64,000 nucleotides of DNA from Arctopsyche grandis. Lineage: Eukaryota; Arthropoda; Insecta; Trichoptera; Hydropsychidae. The notes under the pieces were generated by a model. That model had not been told where the DNA came from and ran no database searches. It saw nothing but the letters and a program-made list of their open reading frames with translations. The translations under genes and the position numbers were made by a program. How positions within the stretch are numbered: position 1 is the stretch's first letter; the number at the start of each line of letters is the position of its first letter. Shown piece by piece: positions 9,801 to 21,700 of this stretch. The stretch covers positions 1,879,001-1,943,000 of the forward strand of contig NC_135364.1 in the NCBI RefSeq assembly GCF_051622035.1, given 5' to 3'.

Positions 9801-12317
9801 GACAAATGAAAAAACCACGTGAATATTCAAATTTTGTCACTAACTGATAATATTACATTTACAACAATAAATGTTTTGAAAACAACTCCACTATTGCGTA
9901 AAAAAAACGTAAAACATAAATTTCGATAAAACTTTGCACTCAGTATTCTGAATGATCTCGATGATTAAGAATAGAAATAAATAATAAATTATAATGAATA
10001 CTTGATATTAAATTACATAAAATGCAAATAATGATACAGTCACAATGAAATTTTCCGGTTTTCATTTCAGGTATGATTTAGTTACGAATACGTGGACTAA
10101 TGTGGCTCATATGTTGACACCACGTTGTTATCACGCAATAGCAGTAGTAGGGAAAGACATTTATGCCATCGGAGGTTACGACGATAGTTATAATAGAATA
10201 AACACAATGGAAATCTATGATTCACAACAAGATAAATGGACAGCAGCCCCACCAATGAAAGAAAAAAGAAGAGGTTGTGCAGTAAGAATTCATTGTTATA
10301 TTCACGAATCCTACAACTGATCGATTTGTATCAATCAGAATGAAAGAAAAAAAACATGAAACTCTGCAGTGAGAATTCTTTTTACTTTATCTATATTCAC
10401 ATATGTATCTACGTAGTAACAATAGATGAAATTTTGTGATCATGCGAAAAATAAAACTCGAGATTTTGACTGATTCGAACTCAGAATCGATCACTGATCA
10501 CGTTTTTATGATCTACATAAAAAATGTGTGTGTGTGTCTGTTATTCTTAACTCCTATCGAACTGAAACTAAGTATCGGTTACTAAAATTCTAATCGATAT
10601 GATGTAAATTTTTTTCAAACTTTTAAGTTGATCGGAAATGGTACCTCCCCTTATAGGTGTCATTTTTATTAATTCAATTATTTCCTAAACTGTTCACCGA
10701 ATCACACTGAAATTTTTTGTACATACATATGTACATTGTTTAAATATTTTTACCTCAACTGAAATTAGTACTTTTAATCTAGAGGTTCGAGGTTTTTTAT
10801 TTCTCTCTGGGAAAATTTTCGGAGTATTGAATTGAGATTTCAGATCTAGAAGTATAAGCTTAATACCAAGTAATATATAAAATTTGGTGAGCACCCGTCA
10901 ACCGGAATTGGCAGTCTACTCCTGTTCGATTTTTATTTCACTATTTTTTGATCCCTTACACTAGAAAATTCAAGTAAAATCTCTATATCAATGTGATGAA
11001 AATCATCAAATTGAGTAAACCGGAAGTGGGATATTTTCCCCTTAAAAAAGAAAAAAAATTGTCACCACACGATTTTTTCCACATCCCTTAATATATCAGG
11101 TTGAAAATTTATATTCGTTATCTTTATATACTAACATAGAGATGATAAGGTTTTGGTCAGAATTCGTAAGCCGGAAGTAGAATTTTTTTTAAAATAATAT
11201 TTCATTATTTTATTTTGACCTTTTAACCTCTACAAACCCAACTTTTTAATATCGGTTTTAATAATATTCTTTATTTAATTTCTGTTATTTAGACTTATAA
11301 GGATAAATATATATGGGCGAAATTTTTTTTTAATTTCAATTTTGGAAATACAGTATGTTCATGGTTATCTACAAATAGTACCAAGTTGTATGAACTGTTA
11401 TTGTTGATGTTTAATTTTAAAAAATAAACGATCATTTAATTTTTAAAAATAAACCCAGAAAGCAATAAAAAACTTTATGTACATTATAATGTACACTGGG
11501 CATGTAGAAGTTAAATTATTTTTATCTTTTTGATATGTAATGTGTATAATATTTATTAAAAAATCCCGACAACCGAAAGTAGAATTTTTGTCTTGTATAA
11601 GATTCCTTACATTTGCGCTCAATTTGTATCGAAAATACTCTCATAGCCGGTATATGTGAATGTGTATGTACGTTGAATTATCGAATTTTGTTTTTTTATC
11701 CTTATATTCCTCAACACATAAATAATGTCGTGGGTTGGTCACATCCGATTTTTTTTACTAATGAATCCTATAACCGATCAATTTGTATTAATCAGCTTTA
11801 AATACAAACACATAACAGTTAAGTCGTCTTCGCTGAATACCATTTGTTGCAACTTACAGGCTGTCGCAATGGGAGACCACATTTACGCTATTGGAGGTTG
11901 TAATGGATCATCGGATCTTAAATCAGTGGAGCGATTTGACATCAAGTCTCAAACCTGGACGTCGGTGGCCAGTCTTCCTGAACCAAAGCATAGGCATAAT
12001 GCGATTGCTTTCGACGAGAAAATCATTTGCGTTGGTGCGTTTCTCAGTGATTTAAATACAGTACAAATTTATCTCATTTACCGGGTGTTGTGTGATCGTT
12101 TTTAAAAATGGACCGTTTTTTAAACACGAATTAATTGTTACTTTAACGAAAATATTAATCAATGTGTCTTAAAATATTTTCAGGAGGTGAAAATTCAAAA
12201 TCAGTGCTTAAATACGACCCAGGCACAGACAAATGGACAAATCATGGATCAATTTCAGAACCGCGTTTCTATTTTAATTTATTAGTAGCATCTACAAATG
12301 CACATTATAAAGAATGA
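6843..12317 (+). CDS. Kelch-like BTB-BACK-Kelch protein, cluster copy 1 (10 exons, 557 aa)
   Basis: Exons: 6843-6961, 7044-7198, 7280-7482, 7871-8068, 8159-8338, 8415-8567, 9311-9456, 10071-10281, 11860-12034, 12184-12317. All junctions are GT-AG and the joined frame is open. The BTB domain spans about residues 24-115 (CNIDLVVGNNRFQVHKLIL), BACK about 125-230 (SCERLGELL, FQGLKIWV, YIRLPLLP) and six Kelch blades about 275-557 (LITMGG, VFVIGG, DIYAIGG, HIYAIGG, IICVGG). By family it would be a CUL3 ligase substrate adaptor; the target is unknown. Introns 6, 7 and 8 are long. Intron 8 carries a dispersed repeat. The 5' half is almost identical to copy 2 and the 3' half to copy 4, pointing to gene conversion. 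No canonical AATAAA was seen close to the stop. Confidence 0.92.
10290..11720 (+). repeat. Dispersed CCGGAAGT-rich repeat in intron 8 of copy 1
   Basis: This segment contains several CCGGAAGTRG motifs, TATCGAACTGAAAC-like and TCGAACTCAGAATCGATCA blocks. Homologous stretches occur at 30310-30880 with 31343-31530, 33290-33900, 39180-40500, 41210-41340 (reverse), 48190-48890 and 63440-63600 (reverse). Presence outside the kelch introns argues for an old transposable element; no termini or coding region were found. Confidence 0.55.
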
Positions 12318-13070
12318 ATATTCGATAAATATGTATTTTATTTCAATTCAACGCAATTAAACACATCTACATAAACATAAATACAATTACAGACACACAT
12401 ACATTAAAGACACACATACTAACACACATATTAGCTCACACACATTTTTCTATATAATGAAAATATTATCAGTGATCGATTCTAAGTTCGAATCAGTTAG
12501 AATCTCGTTTTAGAATTTTCGCATGATCATAAAACTTCATCTATTGTTACTGGGTCTACCTCACGGGTCGGAATGTGAAATTACCGAAAACGCAAATATC
12601 GGAAGGCAAAGATCGAAAATCGAAAGATCAAAAAAAAAAGGGTGCATGGTGCAATTTTTTTTTAAATAGTTTTTTACCTTTTGCCTTTAAGCTATTATAT
12701 TCAAAATTTTAGGTGTGCACGATTTCTAAACTAAGACGCGCAACTCGTCATTATGGGGTATGCTTTTGATAAAAAATGGGAGATTCTTAGTGTTCGTTTT
12801 TTTCCCCGAAAATTATGTTTTCAAATGCTTCGTATTCAGGGTTTCTCAACCGAGGAACCCTCTGACCAATGTAATATAAACTCTTACCAATGTAATATAA
12901 ATTTTTACCAAACACGGATTAAAATTCTGACCCGAAAAATACGAGCCCTTAATATTTGGGTCTTCATGTTCCCGCTTACCCTATTTCAAATATACGAATA
13001 ATAACAATTGTTGCATAATTTTAAATATAATATGCATTATTTTGTAACGTCTATTAGACTGTTTGGTGAC
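12318..13070. other. Intergenic DNA between kelch copies 1 and 2, repeat fragments
   Basis: Near 12580-12660 there is a CGCAAATATCGGAAGGCAAA block shared with the terminal inverted repeat of the MITE at 57272-57564. Sequence 12700-12860 is the reverse complement of parts of 22680-22980 (GGGTTTCTCAACCGAGG against its complement). No coding potential was recognised. Confidence 0.4.
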
Positions 13071-13075
13071 ACAAC

Positions 13076-13240
13076 ATCTCGTTCACGGATGTTCCGCTCA
13101 CCGACAGCACGCTCACGGCATTTAGAATACTGCCATTTCGCTCATCGACACTTCGTTCACCGATATCTCGCTCACTGGCGCTTCGATCACAGACGGTTCG
13201 GTTCGTTCACGACCGTTGGCACAGAGACCTGTCGTTCACA
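13076..13240 (+). repeat. Repeat related to one arm of the 41993-42330 palindrome
   Basis: GACACAACATCTCGTTCACGG followed by repeated CGCTCAC/TCACCGA words resembles the ACGACAACTCGTTCACAG outer end and TTCACCGATA words of the long palindrome at 41993. Only one arm is present here. It is probably a decayed member of the same fold-back family. Confidence 0.35.
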
Positions 13241-13359
13241 GATATTATAGGGGATGGCCAGAGGGCGACAGGGGCAGCTCCCGACTTTTGCTTCAATTCC
13301 GGTTCCCATTTTTTGCTTCAGTTCCGGATTCCGATTACTGCTTCAGTTCCGATTCTGAT

Positions 13360-13490
13360 TGGCGCCGTCCACACACGATATCTACTATCGATATTCCCAT
13401 ATCCAGTTCCCATATTGCAACCTGTGGTTGCTATTTAGGAACTGGATATGGAAATATCGGTAGTAGATATCGTGTGTGTGGACGGCGCCA
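13360..13490 (+). mobile_element. MITE with about 50-bp terminal inverted repeats
   Basis: The left arm 13360-13410 begins TGGCGCCGTCCACACACGAT and the right arm 13438-13490 ends with its complement, with few mismatches. The centre reads GCAACCTGTGGTTGC, itself a small palindrome. A second copy of the central and right part lies at 25890-25995. No coding capacity. Confidence 0.7.
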
Positions 13491-13539
13491 TTAATTAATT
13501 ATTACTATACGTATTTTTACTTCATTTTAAATCATGTAT

Positions 13540-13589
13540 CAATTTGTTTCCGAAACCACCCGTCGAAATTTCAACGGGCACAACACTAG
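13540..13589 (+). mobile_element. Helitron-like 3' end
   Basis: CCCGTCGAAATTTCAACGGG forms a hairpin 6 bases before ACACTAG followed by T, the CTRR-plus-hairpin arrangement typical of Helitron 3' ends. Related ends appear at 50951 (reverse) and, decayed, near 5390. The 5' end was not located. Confidence 0.45.
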
Positions 13590-14045
13590 TATAAATATAA
13601 AAAAATATCATTTGGTAAGATTTCTATCAAAATTATCATCACGGCTTAAATTAATGTAATTAAATATTATATTACCTATATATGTATTATTTCGGTCATC
13701 CAAGATTGGAAAGGTATAAAGGCGTTTTTTATACCAAATTTAACTTTGAACTGAGCTAAAATTTTGGTTTTTTAAAACACGAACCCGCTTTATCAAAAAA
13801 TTCATTCTTGTGAAATATGTATATCAAAATTAATCTCATTTAAATTTTATGATTGTTTAATAGTCTTTTTAAAAAAGCATTTTTTTAAGTAACAAATCGA
13901 TTATTTATATGTCCTTAGCCGGTTGGCTGCCGCGGACGCTTAAAGGCGCCAACGACACTATGTGCCGTACGCCCAAGACGCCAATATGCGCGCGCGGTCT
14001 ATTACGCTCGATTTCAAATAAATTTATTATAAGAGTTTATGATAT

Positions 14046-14353
14046 TGTTGTGTGGACGTGACGAGGAGGCTTCCAGAATTGGAGAGAAAGACGCAGGAAG
14101 GTTATAGAAGTCGTTTATTGGTCTGCTCTTGTCGGCGCTCCAGGTCGGAATGGTTTCCAGGCCGAGAGCGCCCCATATTTATACCCGTTATACCCGCTCA
14201 ACAACTATTGGTCGATGAGTCAGACGATCCCATTGGCCGTTGCATACGGCTCATTCATTCGTAGAGGCCATTTTGGCGGGAACGAGAGATCAGGTGATCT
14301 GCGCTAGTAAACCATCGGTCCACGAACGCCACTCACCTAATCTCTACGTTACA
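14046..14353 (-). mobile_element. Solo LTR (opposite orientation to 5682-6135)
   Basis: On the - strand it starts TGTAACGTAGAGATTAGG and ends CCACACAACA, with 4-bp ATAT duplications at 14042-14045 and 14354-14357. It contains the same TATA region (complement of CATATTTATACCCG) as 5682-6135. Upstream 13590-14045 shows no recognisable feature. Confidence 0.65.
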
Positions 14354-14399
14354 ATATTTTCATTTAATATTGTAGTGACATATATCCTTAACCCAAATA

Positions 14400-15200
14400 T
14401 ATTGTAGGCGGGGTAGGAAGTGTTGACCGTATCCCAGCCTAACGAAACACTGTTGTGCTTGTTTTAAGTTGTTGTATTGTTTGCCTAAATATTGTACAAG
14501 TGTATTAGAATATTTGAGGAAGTTTCTCGAAGCGGCTATTGGCTGCTGACTGGTGTCGTGCGGCTGCTGGATCTGTAATGTGTCGTTGCTCTAGATCTGG
14601 CTGAGTTGCAAGCGTTCTTCCATTGTAGGGAAGTGTAGTGGTAGCTGGTCAGATGGTGGATGTCGACTGCTGTCGTGGTGGTTGCTGAAGTCTGACTGGT
14701 TGTTGTTCACTCGTGGTGGCTGTTGGAGCTTGACTGGTTGTCAATGTAGCATCGTCTGCTGCTGCCTGTTGACAGAAGTTGTCTGGGTCGGATCTCCTTT
14801 TATATTGTTTTTGGGGATCCACGTGACTTGTTTACTGGCGATTGATTCTGAGAACCGCAGGTGGTGTTTACGTGTGCAAGTTATGCGAGGAATGTGGTTT
14901 CGTTGTTTGGGTGGAATATTCTCGAATATGTGGCGTCGTTCCACTCGATTTAGTTTTTATCGCCCTTTGTTCTAGTGAGTCTGGATGTTTGTTCAATGGG
15001 TTACAATGCAGTTGTTATTTGTGCACTTTAATGGGTGCAGGTGTTCTTCGACTTCGCGTCGTACTGCTTGATTTGTTGGGGTGGAATATTCTCGATTCGA
15101 GATGACGTCAATGGTTGAGCGTGAGAAATGTATTCTCCGTCGCAATAGATGTTTCGATTGTGGTGACGAGATTCCTAAAATATAATATAACTGCATTGGG
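14400..15200. other. Unassigned GC-richer intergenic segment
   Basis: Two imperfect copies of GGGTGGAATATTCTCGA, at about 14908 and 15078, and a TG-rich stretch between 14520 and 14760 are visible. Short open frames exist on both strands but have no recognisable domain. It may be the remains of an LTR or other element; no function is assigned. Confidence 0.3.
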
Positions 15201-15237
15201 TTGTCAAATAAAAGTAGAAATCGACTTTACCTCCAAC

Positions 15238-15682
15238 CTTTCGGTTTTTCGGTTCCGGTTTGGGTCCCTTATTTATATATCTTTCTTTCCTCTAAAAAAA
15301 TTAGTTCATATGACGGTATCTATAGGTCGGTGTGGAAAGTTTACTTGGCCGTAAGACTTTGAAAGATGAGCTGCGCATTTCGACACGTTGCAGAATAAAG
15401 TCACTTCAAAATACGTTTATATATGGCTTTTTCATATTTGCGTAACACGTTAATAATGATCATCAATTTTAGTAGAGAATTTCAGGTCTTTCGGCTCAGT
15501 ATCTAATACTATGAAGATCGATTCGTCAACAAAGTTTGTCGATCAATGATGATCGAAGCAGTGCAGTGCGGAAACTTTTTGCTAACAACCTGTTGACAGT
15601 TGGCTTCGAGTTCTCGACTTTTCAATTGCACGTGCTCTTGTTATTAATATAGCTGGTCGTTTCGGTGCTCAAATTCAAATAA

Positions 15683-15758
<76 letters not shown>

Positions 15759-15777
15759 TACATCATTCTAAACAAAA
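15238..15777 (+). promoter_or_regulatory. Conserved upstream block of kelch copy 2, with TA expansion
   Basis: Closely matches 6375-6842 upstream of copy 1, including GAAGCAGTGCAGTGCGGAAA and the GGTCGTTTCGGTGCTC segment. It differs by a (TA)n tract of about 70 bp at 15685-15756 placed about 20 bp before the ATG, where copy 1 has only a few TA units. If the 5' UTR runs through it, the leader of copy 2 would contain this tract. Confidence 0.6.
15685..15756. repeat. (TA)n microsatellite in the presumed 5' UTR of copy 2
   Basis: Pure TA repeat, expanded from the AAGAATATATATTTCATAC sequence seen at the same place in copy 1. Confidence 0.95.
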
Positions 15778-18700
15778 ATGTCGAAATTCAACGGAGAAGT
15801 TCCCGAACAACGTGCTAAACTAATTTTAGGCCGAATGTTTGACATTTACGAACAAAGTTTGCTGTGTAATATCGATTTGGTAGTCGGCAATAACAGGTTG
15901 GTGCATTTCTTGTGTATGGTAATACCATTTGCCTATAAAGTAGCACTTATTTATATCAAACGACTTGAATTTTTCCAGATTTCCAGTGCACAAGTTGATC
16001 CTTGTTACAAATAGCGATTTCTTCTTAAGTAGAATAAATGATACAAGCAGTGAAATCATTTTAGAAGATAGTGACGAGATACTCGCAGAGTCTGTCAAGA
16101 AGACCATTAAGTTTTTTTACTTTGGTGAAATTGGTAAGTATTTAGGTGAATAGGAACCATGTGTTTTTAAAATATTTATATGCCGATGCTCATCTTCTTA
16201 TTTCAGACTTGCAACTACATCTAGCTGTGAACATAATCAAATTCTCGAAAATGATTGAGGCGCGTGAACTCGAAGAATACTGTTTGGCGTACCTTGAAAA
16301 AATAAGAGACAACAAAAATTATATTTTCATTGAAGATTTTGCCAAACAATATGCGTATTTGCAATTACTTGGGCAAACAAAAGCTTATATTTTGGATAAT
16401 TATTTACAAGTACGTCTTATGTACGTTGATGATTTTTATTGCATGTGATGAATACATTGTAAAAATGTGATTTCATGCGACAAAAACAGTAGAAATTTTA
16501 GGTTTTCCAATCAAGTGTTCCACATAAAATTTGATCATTCTCAAAGAGCTCCCATTCGATACTTAACCATTGTTCCATAATGAGTTTTTCTATGTAGTTT
16601 TATTAATTATTCTAAAACCCTTCAAACTCTTATTATTCAAACGATTTATGTTTAATTATCTCTTTTTTCAAGGAAAAAAATCACATAATTAGATAGGGAG
16701 GCTAAAATCAAAGGGTATACCCTTTTTTTTTCAAAACGAAATTACATATGTTCTTCACATTACAAACATACACATATATAATGATAACGATTTTAATACT
16801 ACATACATAAATATATGTAGCACAATCGAGAACATAAAAATATTTGACATAATATTATCTAAAAATCTGATTGATATTGCAGATAATCCAAGAAGATGAA
16901 TTTCTCAATATGAGTTGTGAACGACTGGGTGAACTTTTACAGTCGGAAGATTTAAATGTAGCAAGAGAAGAGCAAGCTTTTCAAGGATTGAAGATTTGGG
17001 TGCAAAAGAACTACGAGTCTCGGAAAAATCATTTAGATACCTTGTTGAAATATATCAGATTACCTTTACTGCCTGTTCAGGTAACTATTTCCTATTTCCC
17101 TATTGATATATTTGGAGCATTTACAAATGTTATAATACATACATATGTAGTATAATTCAAATTCATCAACATACGTATGTACATATATATTATTTTTTTA
17201 TTCTCTAAGCCTAATGTTTATTAATGAATTACAGTTTATATTAGATGAAGTGAAACCACTCTGTTACGATTCATTGCGTTGCTGTCAAATGCTGTTGGAT
17301 ACAATAGAATACCATCACAATCCTGAAAAAAGATCTCGATTATCATCGTTGAATGCAAAACCTCGAAAATGCTGCAAACAAACTATATTAATTATCGGAG
17401 GAGAGCATGATAGAGTATACATCCTATTTATTCAAAAAATTCCCAGTTAAAGTTTCATTAATACCGTTCAATTTGAATTTTAGAATTCGGGTAAAATTGA
17501 ATTTTACAATGCTGACAATGATAAATGGTCTACATATTATGATATAAACAATAAAATTACTTTATTTGAGGCTGTTGTGATGAATAACAAACTGATTACT
17601 ATGGGCGGTCTATTTGATAATAAATCCACGAACAAGGTACCATCACTAATTTTTGGTTCTATACATATTAAAATTTCAGTCATATTTATATTTAGCATAT
17701 CTATCACACATTTTGAGCGATGTGTTTTGACTACATATGTACATATAAATTTGTCTTTTTAAATTGAAGTTTATATTCTTTCAATTAAATATATGTACAT
17801 AATTATTTCTTGTCATTATTTCGTTAGTCAATTATAGTTAGATGTAAAACTTGGACATTAAACGCCAAGTTTCTACACAAAGTCCAATGCACTCAAAGGA
17901 GTATGAAACGCTGTATGCTTGGCATAACGATGAAAGACAGGAAGAGTAAAATGCTGGTGAGAAGTATGACAAGAGTAGTTGATATAGTGGATAGAGTAAA
18001 TAAATTGAAATGGCAATGAACGGGCCACGTGGATAGAAGAATGGACGAAAGGTGGACAAAAGAAGTGCTAGAATGGTACCTGAGAGAATGCAAAAGGGTA
18101 AAAGGAAGATTGCAGGTACAATAGGTAGACGAAATTAGGAAAATGTGTGGGGTGAGATGGATGAGTTGCGCAAAACAGAGACGAGTGGAAGCGTGTCGGA
18201 GAGGATTTCATCCAGCAGTGAATGGTGAATGACTGTAGATGATGATATAGATTGTAGATCCATAAGTGTGAGAACATAAAATGGTCATATTCACAACCAG
18301 ACAGGGTACCAATTTTAGTTGTAGCAATTAATTCTGCTAGACCAAAATAACTTTCCGACCATACTTGATAGTCGATGATTCCAAATGATTCCAACATTAT
18401 ATACGTTGATTGCCAGATCTATAAAAATATTATTTCTACTTTTTGCTAATTTCAGGTGTCTTGCTTTGATCTCGTCACAAAGGAAACAACACAATTGCAA
18501 TCGATGCAAAAAGAAAGGCGATATTTTGCAGCCACTGTCATCGATGACCAAATTTTCGTCATCGGAGGACGCAATGAAAGAAATGGAGCGATGGATTCCG
18601 TGGAAAGGTTATTCACTTATATTTTGACTTATAATATATTTTTTATTTAATTATATTGGATGACGGACATTTGGCCGCATGGAAACTTCAACGACGGACT

Positions 18701-21700
18701 TTTGACAGAAATGACATTAGGCCGAGAATTGAAAATTTCATTTAGCCAAAGTCCATCAGCCAAGTGTCCTTTCTGCCAAATGTCCACGCACGGTATATAT
18801 TATATGTACGTGGTATGGAGCATGACAGATGACGCTGTTCAGGACCACGGTTGAGGTGAAGACCAAGCACGTGCGTTTTCAGTTATGTTGTTTATTAATA
18901 CAATGATACATGTGGTGGTTTGACGACCAACCGCTCGGAGTGCAGGTCTAACTGCTACTCACGGTTACATCTCTGTCCCTTTCATCCCTCACCCCACAAT
19001 CAGTCATAACATACTCTTTCTCAGCCAAATCCCATAAATCAGCCTTTCGTTCAATTCCAACCCTACATGTACAATATTAAATAAAATTATATTATATAAA
19101 TAGGAATAATAAAATAAATATTAATGTTTATAGATCATATTAACCACGAAATGTAAATAATGATAATGAAGTAGCAATTAATTTTTCCGTTTTTCATTTA
19201 AGGTACGATTTGGTTACAAATACGTGGACTAATATGGCTCATATGTTGACACCACGTTGTGGTCACGGAATAACAGTAATAGGGAAAGAAATTTATGCCA
19301 TCGGAGGTTGTGATAATAGTAATAATAAATTAAACACAATGGAAATATATAATACGCAACAAGATGTTTGGAGAGCAGCCCCAAAAATGAATGAAAAAAG
19401 ATATTATTTTGCAGTAAGAATTGTTTTTATTTTTGCTCACAAAGCCTACAACTGATCGTTTTCTATAACACGATTAGCGGATCAGCGCATAAACTATTCA
19501 GCGCAACGACAATCCAGCGCAAAATCAATTTTTTCAATAAGTTTTAAATTGGTTGAAATGCAAGATAATTTAAATCAATGGTCGATCAATACATACATGT
19601 GGGTGGAATTCCTGAATAGATGACGCTATTCAGGACCACGATGGGATGTGGCGGTGGAATTGAAGATCAAACACGTGCGTTTTCAGTCATGTTGTTTATT
19701 AAAACGACACCACGCGGTGGTTTAACGACCAACCGCCCCCAGTGGAAGGTTAACTTCTACTAACTGTAAAATAGCGGTCCTTTCGCGCCCTCTGCCACTT
19801 TTCCATCCCCCCTCTACAATCGGTCGTAACATACCCTTTCTCAGCCATAGCCCATACATCAGCCTTTCGTTCAATCCCAACACTACAACTCGGCCTTTCC
19901 TGACCACAAACCTGCCCTCAGGTTTCTCTCACCTGCCGGGCCATTCCTCAATCATATTACACATAATTTTCAGACATACTTCTCAATAGTCTTCAACATA
20001 CTCCACAATAATCTCAAACTTACTCCACAGTAACCTTAAACATATTTCAGTATCATATCAATTTTTCACGTTTCAATACAATTCAATCTTCAAAAAAAGT
20101 TACACACAGATCATCACAATTAAAGTTACACATAAATCATCACAATTGCAATTTAAAATCATTACAAAAAATACATAGCATTAAAATCAACACCTTCACA
20201 TTGGAAACAAATCACATTTTAAAATCATTACAGGAAATACATAGCATTAAAATTAACACCTTTACATCGGAAACAAATCACATTTTAAAACATCACTAGA
20301 ATTACATTTCAATACAATTATCTCATATTCTTCTAGGCATGTGACCAAATTAAAACATTATTCAACATACCAAACACTCGCCAAAACATGAAAACACTAG
20401 AATAATCAATAAAACATTAACAATATTTCAAATCATAACTACTAACAAAATAAAACAATAATCAAATATCATGTAAGGCTTAACTAAAACCCCTCCGGGT
20501 ACTCCACTTATTCTCTAATTCACTGACACACACTTCACTTCAATCGGCACAACCTAAACACTATCCGATGCCAGTCGCGATTCCACGCGGCTGTCCGATG
20601 ATGTTGTCCGCGATGGACCTCCCGTCGCCCCACGGCTTTCCATATGGTATCTTGCCACATATGAAGTTGACCAATATCGTTCCTGGTTCACCGATATATC
20701 CAAAAACTCCTTTCTTAATCCATGGTCTTATTTTATTTTCCATTAAAGTAACATCAATCTGACTACGACCGAGCTTGAAAGTGAATACATTGTCCTTTGG
20801 TGTTGAAATTTTGACTGGGTCTCTTATTCCTTCTGGTGATTTATCCATATCTTTTTCTTCATGTTTCCCATTTTCTTCGTCTTCATCTTTAGGATTCTTC
20901 GAATGACCATGAGACCCTTTACTGAATTGACCATCGGGCGGTTCATCTTTATTTGAAAACGCCATGTCTCCGTTGTCCCAAAGCCTTCCAATATGCAAAC
21001 CATCACCGTCCATACTTCCATCACCCATGTCCAGGCCTCCATTACCCGTGTCCTCACTTCGATCACTCATGTCTACACCGTCCTCTTCATTATTGGAAAC
21101 GTCTATTCCACATGGTTTGCGATGCTTACTTTTATCATTCTTCATCCTAATTGAATCTGTGGTTGATGATCGATTTTCTGTGTTCGGTCGCACTGAAGAA
21201 TAGTCCAGATGAGCTCGAGACGGCGACGCTGGAGGCTCTAAGGGGGTCCTCACCATCTGACCATGTGACATGTTTGATGTTCCATCAGCCTCGCTTGAAC
21301 AGGAATCGTTGGGTTCTGCATGAGCAGACATCTCTTGTGAAGCCCGTTCTTCTTTTTCCCTCCGCAGACTCTGTTCCAACTTAACCTCGATCGGAACTCG
21401 TGGTTTTGACGTTTTATCGCGTTCCACTTTGATTTTTTCTTGCTCTCCATCCTTCAAGTCCGAATCAGCCCTCCTTACTCCTTCCGCAGCCTTTCTACGA
21501 ATGGCACCGGAGCTGTTACATTGGTCTCTTACCACAGGAACACTTTCACTAGTGATGATGCCGCATCGATGTACGAAGTTCTCGCCGGCGAGGTTGTCTT
21601 CACTGCCTGTGTCGATCAGTGCCGGCGTCCTCGCCTTGGGTCTCCAGCCGCCTCCAGTTGAGGGTGCGGGCACTGCTTTGGCCGTGGCTACGGTTGCGGC

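Noticed and set aside
13216-13494. 92-codon frame across the MITE
   Set aside because: Half of it is the inverted-repeat arm; composition is repeat-like.
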